A DNA stretch of 8,663 bases from CAYRIY01 sp964424335 (GCA_964424335.1 CAYRIY010000129.1:1-8663); one strand, 5' to 3'. Shown: positions 1 through 6,758, numbered from the stretch's first letter. The notes: a model not told the origin generated them from the letters alone. A program made the numbers and translations.

Positions 1-1265
1 CCGGCCTGCTCGAATACCTCGAGCGACTCCGCTTTCACGTCGTGGGATATGGTTGCACGACCTGCATCGGCAACAGCGGCACCCTGATCGACGAGGTCGC
101 CCAGATCGTCAAAGAGGACGACCTCGTGGCGGCGGCAGTCCTCAGCGGCAACCGCAACTTTGAGGGCCGCATCAACCCGCTGGTCCGGGCGAATTACCTC
201 GCATCCCCCATGCTCGTGGTGGCGTATGCGATTGCGGGCACGGTCGACATCGACCTCACCACGGAGCCGCTCGGGGTGGATCAGGACGGAAATCCCGTCT
301 ACCTCAAGGATATCTGGCCGACGCAAAAAGAGATCCAAGAGACGATCGAACGAGCGGTGACGCCTGAGGTCTTTAAGAAGCTGTACGCCGAAGTGTTTTC
401 GGGCGACGCGACCTGGCAGAGCCTTCCCGTCGAGGGCGGCGACCTCTACGAGTGGGACGAAGCGTCCACCTACATTCAAGAGCCGCCGTTCTTCACCGAC
501 ATGCCGGCCGAGCCAGAGCCGCTCAAGGACATCACGGGAGCTCGGGTCCTTGCCAAGCTCGGGGACTCCATCACGACCGACCACATCTCTCCGGCCGGAG
601 CGATTCCCGTGGACGGTCCGGCTGGACGCTACCTCAAGGAGAAGGGCGTCGAGGTGCGAGACTTCAACACCTTTGGCGCTCGCCGCGGCAACCATGAGGT
701 GATGGTGCGAGGCACCTTCGGCAACATTCGCCTCAAAAACGAGCTCGTGCCAGGCACGGAAGGCGGATGGACCATCCACTTCCCAAGCGGCGAAAAGATG
801 TCGATTTACGACGCCGCCGTCCGCTACCAAGAGGAAGGGACGCCGCTCGTCATCATCGCCGGGCAAGAGTACGGCACGGGCAGCTCTCGGGACTGGGCCG
901 CCAAGGGCACGCTGCTCCTTGGGGTCAAAGCGGTCATCACCGAGAGTTACGAGCGCATCCACCGCAGCAACTTGATCGGGATGGGCGTGCTCCCCTTGCA
1001 GTTCAAGCCTGGCGAGAACCGCAACACGCACGGTCTCGACGGAACCGAAACGATCGACATCACGGGCATCGCCGACCTAAAGCCGGGACAGGAAGTGACC
1101 GTGTCGGCACGCAAGGACGACGGGAGCGTCACCACGTTCCAGGTCATCGCTCGGCTCGACAGCCCTGTCGAAGTCGACTACTACAAGAACGGCGGCATTC
1201 TCCAGACCGTGCTCCGCAGGCTTCTTGCCGAGAGCAAACAGGTAGAGGGTCAGCCGATCAAGTAA
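1..1265 (+). CDS. acnA: Aconitate hydratase A, C-terminal part (5' truncated by window edge)
   Basis: Aconitase A isomerises citrate to isocitrate through cis-aconitate in the cytosolic TCA cycle, using a [4Fe-4S] cluster. The reading frame is open from base 3 and lacks a start, so about 420 residues of a protein usually near 890-910 aa are present. The motif GYGCTTCIGNSG (about bases 48-83) carries two of the three cluster cysteines; the third lies upstream of the window. Further family signatures follow: RNFEGRI, the DIWPT stretch, and the swivel domain with LGDSITTDHISPAGAI, FGARRGNHEVM and GQEYGTGSSRDWAAKG (about 861-908), whose Ser-Arg belongs to the active site. No frameshift or missing key residue is seen in this part. 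A GTG at 42 is only an internal valine codon. The gene ends in TAA and is followed 31 bases later by a hairpin terminator. The neighbouring genes are on the opposite strand and unrelated, so it probably ends its own transcript. Confidence 0.96.
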   Translation, partial: GLLEYLERLRFHVVGYGCTTCIGNSGTLIDEVAQIVKEDDLVAAAVLSGNRNFEGRINPLVRANYLASPMLVVAYAIAGTVDIDLTTEPLGVDQDGNPVYLKDIWPTQKEIQETIERAVTPEVFKKLYAEVFSGDATWQSLPVEGGDLYEWDEASTYIQEPPFFTDMPAEPEPLKDITGARVLAKLGDSITTDHISPAGAIPVDGPAGRYLKEKGVEVRDFNTFGARRGNHEVMVRGTFGNIRLKNELVPGTEGGWTIHFPSGEKMSIYDAAVRYQEEGTPLVIIAGQEYGTGSSRDWAAKGTLLLGVKAVITESYERIHRSNLIGMGVLPLQFKPGENRNTHGLDGTETIDITGIADLKPGQEVTVSARKDDGSVTTFQVIARLDSPVEVDYYKNGGILQTVLRRLLAESKQVEGQPIK

Positions 1266-1296
1266 TCGGGCAATCTTGTAACATGCGACACGTTAG

Positions 1297-1329
1297 GCGG
1301 GCGGCTCGCACAAGCGGGTCGCCCGCTTT
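1297..1329 (+). terminator. Hairpin terminator of the aconitase gene
   Basis: Bases 1297-1309 pair with 1314-1326 over 13 positions, including two G-U pairs, around an ACAA loop. Only a short T-run (TTT) follows. It sits 31 bases after the aconitase stop codon. The stem is strong and the U-tract weak, so it is a probable intrinsic terminator on the plus strand. On the minus strand no T-run follows the stem. Confidence 0.65.
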
Positions 1330-1444
1330 CACGTACAAGGCGTGTGCCCGGCACATGCATGGGACTTTCGCCTCTCCAGCGATTGCGTCGCTTCGCGTCC
1401 GTCACGTTCGCACGCAGCTCGCACGTTTCGTTCGCAGGTCACAC

Positions 1445-1966
1445 TCAACGGCTGCGCTCCTCTTCTTTCAGTTCGAGCCGCTGAATTCGTTTGGCCAGCT
1501 CCCCATCGGCCCGGGTGGCCTGGGTCCAAGAGACGAGTAAATCCTCGCGAATGTCACGCATCTCCGACTCGATTCCATCCATGCGACTGCTGAGTTCGCC
1601 GCGCATCTCGGTTACTTCACCGCGAAGGTCGCGGACTTCGCCGCGCAACTCGCCCAGATCGGTTCGCAGCGACGTAAGCTCAATGTTGACGGCGGCAAAC
1701 TCCTCGCGTACTTCGCTTCGAAATTGGTCTGCTTCGCGGCGCAATGTGTCCACGTCACTACGAAGTTCTTTCATTTCGCTCTGCAATCCGTTCACGTCGC
1801 TGCGAAGTCCGGTCGCGTCGTCTTTTAATCCGTTTACATCAATGCGCAGTCCGGTCACGTCGTCTTTCAATTCGTTCACATCACTGCGAAGTCCACCCAC
1901 GTTTCGAATTAACTGAACTACCATTTCCTCGACGCGATCCAATTGTGCCTTGTCCACGTCCGCCAC
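1445..1966 (-). CDS. Heptad-repeat coiled-coil protein of unknown function
   Basis: The protein has 173 aa. Residues about 26-126 form almost uninterrupted heptads of the type L-R-S-D-V-N-G, L-K-D-D-V-T-G and L-R-G-E-V, with Leu at d and Val at a, giving a long parallel coiled coil. The rest is highly charged, ending in a Lys/Glu/Arg-rich tail (LELKEEERSR). There is no signal peptide, membrane segment, cysteine or recognisable catalytic motif, so a cytoplasmic structural, scaffolding or oligomerising protein is the most that can be said. The GTG start at 1966 is chosen because AAGGAAG precedes it at about 7 bases. The gene lies downstream of the mtnA terminator on the same strand, so it is probably transcribed alone; no convincing promoter was seen in the 75-base gap. 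Low-complexity coils of this kind often match unrelated coiled-coil proteins, so homology-based names should be distrusted. Confidence 0.75.
   Translation of the reverse strand: MADVDKAQLDRVEEMVVQLIRNVGGLRSDVNELKDDVTGLRIDVNGLKDDATGLRSDVNGLQSEMKELRSDVDTLRREADQFRSEVREEFAAVNIELTSLRTDLGELRGEVRDLRGEVTEMRGELSSRMDGIESEMRDIREDLLVSWTQATRADGELAKRIQRLELKEEERSR
1724..1891 (-). repeat. Four tandem 42-bp (14-codon) repeats inside the coiled-coil gene
   Basis: Residues 26-39, 40-53, 54-67 and 68-81 are successive 14-residue units of the form LRSDVN-x-LKDD-x-TG. At DNA level they are four 42-bp units (1850-1891, 1808-1849, 1766-1807, 1724-1765). The first three are clearly similar and the fourth is more diverged. 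Adjacent units keep near-identical runs at the DNA level such as the one encoding LRSDVNG. This suggests growth of the coil by tandem duplication, and copy number could vary between strains. Confidence 0.7.
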
Positions 1967-2041
1967 ACCGATGCTTCCTTTCTCTCGAAGTTGCCCTTGG
2001 ATTACCAGCGTACAAGTTGCCGTGAGCCAACGACAACCTCG

Positions 2042-2065
2042 AAAATAAGGCGTACGGCCTCATTT
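2042..2065 (-). terminator. Intrinsic terminator after mtnA
   Basis: Read on the minus strand, AAATGAGGC (2065-2057) pairs with GCCTTATTT (2051-2043) over nine positions, one of them G-U, around a CGTAC loop. The 3' arm runs into a T-rich tail (TATTTTC). It lies about 86 bases past the mtnA stop and before the coiled-coil gene, so it should end the mtnP-mtnA transcript. Because the stem has A/T-rich ends, some function in the plus direction is possible too, but no gene needs it there. Confidence 0.65.
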
Positions 2066-2151
2066 GCGCGGGTGACTCACAATGAAAATCGCGCTCGTTC
2101 GCGCTCCTACGTACGATTTCTTATGGCCTTAAGTCAAGCTTAAATCACGCG

Positions 2152-3210
2152 TCAAAAGAGCGCACGCAAGGCGTCATGATATGGAGGTCGGATGACTCCC
2201 GACTCCGTGATAATTGCCGTCACGAGGTGGTGGGGCGTCACATCAAAGGCAGGATTGAGCACTGCGATCCCTTCGGGTGCGATACGGGCGCCGAAGACAT
2301 GCGTCACTTCGGCCGGATCTCGCTCTTCGATCGTCACTTCGTCGCCCGATGCGACGGTGAGGTCAACAGTCGAGCGCGGCACGGCGGCGTAAAACGGAAT
2401 ATCGTGGGCTTTGGCGAGGACTGCGAGCGCGTACGTTCCGATTTTGTTGACGACGTCGCCGTTGGCCGCCACTCGGTCGGCGCCCACGATGACTCGTTGA
2501 ATGAGTCCTCGCTTCATCAGGTGCGCTGCCGCGTTGTCCGTAATCAAAGTCGCGGGAATCCCTTCCTGCAGCAACTCCCAAGCCGTAAGACGAGCGCCTT
2601 GAAGAAAGGGCCGCGTCTCGCCAGCGTAGACATGGATCCCCTTACCTTCTTCGTGCGCTGCACGGATGACGCCAAGCGCCGTGCCGTACTCGGCAGTGGC
2701 GAGCGATCCGGTGTTGCAGTGGGTGAGGACGCCGTCGCCGTGAGCAATCAGGCTCGCTCCATGCCTGCCGATGCGGCGGTTGATCTCGGCGTCTTCGCGA
2801 AAGATCGCTTCGGCTTCGTCCTCCAGCGCCTGGACCACGACATCGAGCGCGCTGCCACGGCAACGGGCCGCTCGATTTCTCATGCGGTCGATTGCCCAAA
2901 AGAGGTTGACGGCCGTCGGCCTAGTCCCTGCCATTTGCTCCGCAACCGCTGCGAGTCCGTTCCAAAAGGCGTCCTCGATGGGATCGCCCTTGCTCTGCGC
3001 TTTCGACAGTTGCTCGAGCAGGCTCTTTGCTCCCAGCACAATTCCGTATGCTGCGGTGGCGCCGATCGCCGGCGCGCCCCGAACGACCATCGACCGGATT
3101 GCATCCGCCACCTCGTCCGCCGAGCGACAAGCGACGTACTCGGTTTGGATCGGAAGCTTGCGCTGGTCAAGCAGGGAGAGTTCGCTCCCCTTCCACACGA
3201 TCGCCCTCAC
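2152..3210 (-). CDS. mtnA: S-methyl-5-thioribose-1-phosphate isomerase (methionine salvage)
   Basis: MtnA converts the aldose 5-methylthioribose-1-phosphate to the ketose 5-methylthioribulose-1-phosphate, the second step of methionine salvage after the nucleoside phosphorylase. It is a cytosolic member of the eIF2B-alpha-like family. The 352 aa match the usual length. Visible signatures are VVRGAPAIGATAAYG (about residues 42-56), THCNTGSLATAEYGTALG with the catalytic cysteine at 165, YAGETRP, and VIVGADRVAANGDVVNKIGTY with the catalytic aspartate at 245. These correspond to Cys160 and Asp240 of the Bacillus enzyme. The start is the GTG at 3210, preceded by GGAGGG with about 7 bases of spacing. 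The gene begins 63 bases after the mtnP stop with no terminator between, so the two are very likely co-transcribed. A hairpin terminator follows at 2042-2065. The homologous translation factor eIF2B-alpha is an unlikely alternative in a bacterium with this neighbour. Confidence 0.95.
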   Translation of the reverse strand: MRAIVWKGSELSLLDQRKLPIQTEYVACRSADEVADAIRSMVVRGAPAIGATAAYGIVLGAKSLLEQLSKAQSKGDPIEDAFWNGLAAVAEQMAGTRPTAVNLFWAIDRMRNRAARCRGSALDVVVQALEDEAEAIFREDAEINRRIGRHGASLIAHGDGVLTHCNTGSLATAEYGTALGVIRAAHEEGKGIHVYAGETRPFLQGARLTAWELLQEGIPATLITDNAAAHLMKRGLIQRVIVGADRVAANGDVVNKIGTYALAVLAKAHDIPFYAAVPRSTVDLTVASGDEVTIEERDPAEVTHVFGARIAPEGIAVLNPAFDVTPHHLVTAIITESGVIRPPYHDALRALF

Positions 3211-3273
3211 GCCGCCGCCCTCCGATCCGCCCCTGCCGACCCGAATTCACCGACTGGCTTCATTTTCATGCCA

Positions 3274-4071
3274 TTACGCACGGTCGTTCAAACCTTTGAG
3301 AGGGCTTGCCACCCGGTTGCAGGTGCACGTGCGGTCAGACGGGGCCTGCACGATGGTCTCGAGCGCCAAGCGGCGGACCGACTCGGTATTCTGGGCCATG
3401 ATCTCTACGACTTCGTCGTGTGTGAGCGGGCCGTCTGAGATGCCTGCGGCCATGTTGGTCACCATCGCCATCGCCGCATAGCAAATGCCTGCTTCTCTGG
3501 CGAGCGTGGACTCTGGCACACTGGTCATGCCAACCACATCGCCGCCGAGCATGCGGTAGGCCCGAATTTCGGCCGCAGTTTCAAATCGGGGTCCTTCGGT
3601 GCAAACATAGACGCCCTGCTCGTGGATGGTGAGCCCGAGCTCCCTTCCCACCTTGACGAGGGTGCGGCGCACCTCCGGGCAATAGGGGTTCGTCACGTCC
3701 GTGTGCACGACGCCGTTTTCGCCGCCATCGTAAAACGTCTGCTCGCGGCTCTTGGTGAAGTCCAAGAACTGGTCGACGATGACGAATTCCCCCGGTTTCA
3801 TTTCCGGGTTGAGCGAACCTACCGCCGCAGTCGCGAGCACGAACTCGACGCCCAAAGCTTTTAAGCCCCAAATGTTTGCCCTGTAATTGATCTTGTGGGG
3901 CGGAATCGAATGTTCCTGTCCGTGTCGAGCCAAAAAGGCGATTCGCTCCCCTTTATACGTGCCCGACTGGACCTTGATGAAGCCGTACGGCGTTCGCACA
4001 GATTCCTCTTTGAGATCTGAGAGCAGCTTCGGGTCGTAGACGCCAGTTCCGCCAATGATTGCGTATTTCAC
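3274..4071 (-). CDS. mtnP: MtnP-family nucleoside phosphorylase (methylthioadenosine or methylthioinosine)
   Basis: The enzyme cleaves a 5'-methylthio-nucleoside with phosphate to a free purine base and 5-methylthioribose-1-phosphate, the substrate of MtnA encoded just downstream. With the chosen start it has 265 aa. It shows IGGTGVYDP (phosphate loop, residues 6-14), ARHGQEHSIPPHKINYRAN (48-66), CTEGPRFETAAEIR (157-170), MTSVPE (182-187) and a C-terminal Cys-x-Cys (249, 251). Human MTA phosphorylase reads TDYD with two adenine-binding aspartates; here the stretch is TNMA (205-208), so both are replaced and Asn206 takes the first place. In this family such replacements are linked to 6-oxopurine specificity, so methylthioinosine, inosine or guanosine may be the true substrate. 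GGAGG precedes the GTG at 4071 by 10 bases and a TTG at 4074 by 7; either is possible. The in-frame ATG at 4101 is rejected because the ribosome binding site lies downstream of it. Confidence 0.9.
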   Translation of the reverse strand: MKYAIIGGTGVYDPKLLSDLKEESVRTPYGFIKVQSGTYKGERIAFLARHGQEHSIPPHKINYRANIWGLKALGVEFVLATAAVGSLNPEMKPGEFVIVDQFLDFTKSREQTFYDGGENGVVHTDVTNPYCPEVRRTLVKVGRELGLTIHEQGVYVCTEGPRFETAAEIRAYRMLGGDVVGMTSVPESTLAREAGICYAAMAMVTNMAAGISDGPLTHDEVVEIMAQNTESVRRLALETIVQAPSDRTCTCNRVASPLKGLNDRA

Positions 4072-4092
4072 CAACTGCACACCTCCCGCCCA

Positions 4093-4109
4093 GGCAACCA
4101 TTGGTCGCC
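4093..4109 (-). promoter_or_regulatory. Small hairpin just upstream of the mtnP ribosome binding site
   Basis: On the minus strand GGCGACC (4109-4103) can pair with GGTTGCC (4099-4093), seven pairs including one G-U, around an AAT loop. It ends five bases before the GGGAGGT ribosome binding site of mtnP. No T-run follows, so it is not an intrinsic terminator. It could hold the ribosome site open or protect processed mRNA, but that is inference. Confidence 0.3.
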
Positions 4110-4155
4110 CGGTGCATGTTCTCTCGATTCTAATCGGTCGCGGCGAGATCGACGC

Positions 4156-5202
4156 TCACATGCCGGCACTTGCTCGGGCGCCACCACATGACTGCCGGAC
4201 CACGAGCTCGACATCGATCACGATGCGATACGGCCGGTCGTCGCCTTCAAGCACGTCGAATAGGCGCTCGACAGCAATTTCACCGAGCGTGCGGGTAGGC
4301 ACGCGCACGCTCGTAAGCGCCGGGTTTGAGACCTTGGCCATGGGGCCATCGCCAAATCCCACGATTGCGACGTCGTCGGGGATGGCGAGACCGAGGTTGT
4401 ACGCCGCTCTCATAGCTCCAAGCGCCATGAGGTCGTCGGCGACGAAAATGGCCGTCGGTCGGTCGGATCGACTGAGCATCGCCGTCGCCACCGCCTCGCC
4501 GCCCTCAAAGGTGAAGTCGCTCTCCACCACCAAGCTGGATTCGAAAGGCAGGCCGGCACGTTCGATAGCCCGCCGATACCCTTCTAGTTTGGAATCGCTC
4601 GTACGGGTGTGGCGCCACCCGTTGATCAGGCCGATTCTTTTGTGCCCCAGGTCGATGAGGTGCTTGGTCGCCTGGTACGCGCCATCCGTGTAGTCCACGA
4701 GGACGCTGTTGATCTCGGAGTGATCGACGTGCGTAAACACAAGCACCATCGGGATGCCCCGGTCGTGCACCGCTCTGATGAAATCGTCGCGAATGCTTCC
4801 ACCGATTATGAGGGCGCCGCGAATGCTTCTGTTTTTTACCATTTCAGGCAGATCCGCTTCGGAATCCGTCTCACGCACGATTTGAAAGAGCAACTGGTAC
4901 CCTTTCTCTGAAACCACGCGCTCGACAGCCTCGACGACCTCGGCGGTGAAGAAACTCGCAAACTCGAGTTTATCCCCTGCGCCGGGCTCATCGCGTCCGG
5001 CGACCGGAGGCGTACAAAACATCAGCCCCAACGTCTTGTCTGGCGTCAGACCGAGATTTTTGAAATAGCCCATCCTTTCGGCCGCCTCCACGACGGCCCG
5101 CTCCGTGGCTCGACTGTATCGGCCTCGGCCTCTAAGGACATTGGAAACCGTCGTCGTTGACACTTTGGCGACGTGGGCGATGTCGCTCAACTTTACACTC
5201 AT
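4156..5202 (-). CDS. LacI-family transcriptional regulator
   Basis: The protein has 348 aa, the normal length for the family. Residues about 4-23 form the helix-turn-helix (KLSDIAHVAKVSTTTVSNVL) and residues about 56-340 the periplasmic-binding-protein-like ligand domain. Recognisable parts of that domain are NSVLVDYTDGAYQATKHL, LGHKRIGLING, EGYRRAIERAG, AIFVADDLMALGAMRAA, IPDDVAIVGFGD and LTSVRVP. Members normally bind palindromic operators as dimers and respond to a sugar, purine or phosphorylated sugar. The hinge is unusual: after GY the family's PNxxARxL is not present and the linker is about four residues short. The ATG at 5202 is supported by GGAGG with 7 bases of spacing. It lies 236 bases downstream of the solute-binding gene, behind that gene's terminator, and 84 bases before mtnP with no terminator between. 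Likely targets are itself, the solute-binding gene or the methionine-salvage genes; none is proven. Confidence 0.93.
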   Translation of the reverse strand: MSVKLSDIAHVAKVSTTTVSNVLRGRGRYSRATERAVVEAAERMGYFKNLGLTPDKTLGLMFCTPPVAGRDEPGAGDKLEFASFFTAEVVEAVERVVSEKGYQLLFQIVRETDSEADLPEMVKNRSIRGALIIGGSIRDDFIRAVHDRGIPMVLVFTHVDHSEINSVLVDYTDGAYQATKHLIDLGHKRIGLINGWRHTRTSDSKLEGYRRAIERAGLPFESSLVVESDFTFEGGEAVATAMLSRSDRPTAIFVADDLMALGAMRAAYNLGLAIPDDVAIVGFGDGPMAKVSNPALTSVRVPTRTLGEIAVERLFDVLEGDDRPYRIVIDVELVVRQSCGGARASAGM

Positions 5203-5226
5203 TTTGCTTCCTCCATAAAGCAGGAC

Positions 5227-5258
5227 CGCTCGAACCTATAGCGCTCCCGATTCGAGCG
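5227..5258. promoter_or_regulatory. Inverted repeat in the lacI leader (candidate operator or mRNA hairpin)
   Basis: CGCTCGAA at 5227-5234 is perfectly inverted as TTCGAGCG at 5251-5258, separated by 16 bases that contain the palindrome AGCGCT. It ends 24 bases upstream of the lacI start codon. LacI-family proteins often bind palindromes at their own promoters, so autoregulation is possible. A leader hairpin is equally possible. No clear -35/-10 pair was found beside it. Confidence 0.3.
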
Positions 5259-5357
5259 CCTTGGCGGTTTCGCGTGGGCTCGGGCGTACTGTTGATATTC
5301 CCCAAATCTCGATGCTCCCCTGGCGATCACCTCCTGCTGCAAAGAGTTCAAGGATTG

Positions 5358-5409
5358 AAAAAGAAAGCCCGGTGCGGAACGCGCGACAGCGCGTTTGCCG
5401 AACCGGGCT
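5358..5409 (-). terminator. Strong intrinsic terminator of the solute-binding protein gene
   Basis: On the minus strand AGCCCGGT (5409-5402) pairs with ACCGGGCT (5373-5366). The stem continues inward, with one mismatch and a small bulge, through CGG and a seven-base arm, closing on a GACA-type loop. It is followed directly by the T-rich tract TTTCTTTTT. It begins about 29 bases after the stop codon. This is a textbook Rho-independent terminator and makes the solute-binding gene largely monocistronic, separating it from lacI. Confidence 0.85.
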
Positions 5410-5438
5410 CCGTGACTTTCAAACGATCCCGTGGACCG

Positions 5439-6695
5439 CTAGTTGCCGCGAAGCGCTTGCAGTTGCCGCTGCATCTCGTCCAAAGCCTGCTCGGGCGGCA
5501 TCGTTCCGTTGATGATCGCTTCATCCAAGTAGCGCTGGTAAATCGGGCTCACTTCAGCAAGGTTCATTCCAGAGTTGACCACCGATGGCGGCTCAATGTA
5601 GGCCGTGGTCTCGGTGATGACGTTTAGGTTTTTAGGCAAGTTGGCGCTGGATGCCCGGGCTTCCCAGTAACCGGCGTATATGTCGAATGCGCCGATGTGT
5701 CCCGGAAGCAGTCCCCGCTCCTCAAGCACCTTGTGTCCCTCCGGACCGGTGATCCACGTAATCCACCGCCAAGCTGCTTCGGGGTCGGACGCTTGAGAGC
5801 TGATGGCAAAGTAATGGCCGGTGCCGACGGAACTTGGCGCAACCCCTTCACGGAACGGAAGCGGCGTCAGCGCAAAGTCGAACTGCAAGAGCTGAGATTG
5901 CGCAACCAGGTGAACCCGGTCGGCAAGGCTCATCCCGACACGACCCGAAATCCAGTCATCGTTGGCGTTATAGTTGGGAACAAGGTTGTTGCCGCTCTCG
6001 ACGACCGAACGCCAAAAGTTGAAGGCCTCCCGCATCGCCGGCGAGTTTGCGGTCGGGCTGCCGTCCGGGCCGAAGACGTTCGCGCCAAAGGGACGCAACC
6101 AGGACTCCGTGGCGTTGAGGTCCCGCATGCTTTGGTATCCGGCGTATCCCCACTGGTCGGGCGTGCCGTCGCCGTCGAAGTCTTGCGTGAGCCTTGAGAT
6201 CGTATCCCGAAATTCTTCGGGCGTCCATCCCACTCGGGGGTAGGCCAGGCCCATCTCAGAGAAAAGCGTCTGGTTGTATACCGTAAACCAGGCGTTCACC
6301 GTCAACGGAAGCGCCCAAATGCCCTCCGGACCCATGTCGAGCCCTACGTAGTCCCGCACGCTCACGTTGGGGTCGCGCTCGAAAAACTCATCGAGCCGTG
6401 CAACCATGTTGTTTCCTAGAAAACCCGGAAGGATGCTGTGAAGGAACGTGTAAGCATCCGGCGCGTGTCCGGCCGCGTAGAGGGTAAGCAGGTCCTCGCC
6501 CACGTTGGAGCCGATCGCGACCAACTCGACGTCGATGTCCGGGTGCAGGCTCTCAAAGACCTCGACCGCTTTGACCATCTCGGGCCAACCGGCCAAGTTG
6601 GTTGCAAAAACAACCTTAGAGCTTTGCGCGCCTGCTCCGCTGACACAGAGCAACAACACTGCGATAAGTACGACTACCGACCTCACGCTCGTCAA
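5439..6695 (-). CDS. ABC transporter extracellular solute-binding protein (family 1, probably sugar-type)
   Basis: This is the secreted substrate-capture component of an ABC importer. With the TTG start at 6695 it has 418 aa. Residues 1-23 form a signal peptide (Arg5, then a V/L/I-rich core) ending in GAGA-Q, which fits signal peptidase I. A cysteine at 17 follows LLL, which does not make a proper lipobox. The mature part shows the family-1 pattern: alternating-lobe fold, MVKAVEVFESLHPDIDVELV (40-59), DAYTF, GIWALPLTVNAWFTVYNQTLF, a DFDGDGTPDQWGY acidic loop (172-184) and WRWITWITGPEGHKVL near the C-terminus. The start is supported by GAGAGG nine bases upstream. A longer in-frame ATG at 6788 lies inside the promoter -35 box and cannot be used. 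No permease or ATPase genes are adjacent, and a promoter and terminator enclose the gene alone. The adjacent LacI regulator and family type suggest a carbohydrate, but the ligand cannot be read from sequence. Confidence 0.92.
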   Translation of the reverse strand: MTSVRSVVVLIAVLLLCVSGAGAQSSKVVFATNLAGWPEMVKAVEVFESLHPDIDVELVAIGSNVGEDLLTLYAAGHAPDAYTFLHSILPGFLGNNMVARLDEFFERDPNVSVRDYVGLDMGPEGIWALPLTVNAWFTVYNQTLFSEMGLAYPRVGWTPEEFRDTISRLTQDFDGDGTPDQWGYAGYQSMRDLNATESWLRPFGANVFGPDGSPTANSPAMREAFNFWRSVVESGNNLVPNYNANDDWISGRVGMSLADRVHLVAQSQLLQFDFALTPLPFREGVAPSSVGTGHYFAISSQASDPEAAWRWITWITGPEGHKVLEERGLLPGHIGAFDIYAGYWEARASSANLPKNLNVITETTAYIEPPSVVNSGMNLAEVSPIYQRYLDEAIINGTMPPEQALDEMQRQLQALRGN

Positions 6696-6758
6696 TTCAA
6701 CCGTCCTCTCTTTGATGGTTTGATTTGCTCCGCACTCAGACGGCAGGAGATTACAACC

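Noticed and set aside
1491..1916. Plus-strand frames opposite the coiled-coil gene, rich in Ser/Arg
   Set aside because: They mirror the 42-bp repeats of the minus-strand gene, which has the better ribosome site and a coherent heptad pattern.
3207..3269. Twenty-codon frame between mtnP and mtnA whose stop overlaps the mtnA GTG
   Set aside because: No ribosome binding site precedes its ATG and mtnA has its own strong GGAGGG; it may be incidental.
2176..3438. Long plus-strand open frame (420 codons) across mtnA and the end of mtnP
   Set aside because: It lies antisense to two clearly recognised enzyme genes, has no ribosome binding site or domain signature, and its composition is that of a shadow frame in GC-rich DNA.
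4072..4101. N-terminal extension of MtnP to the ATG at 4101
   Set aside because: The GGGAGGT ribosome site lies inside this extension and points to starts at 4074 or 4071, which give the normal family N-terminus before IGGTG.
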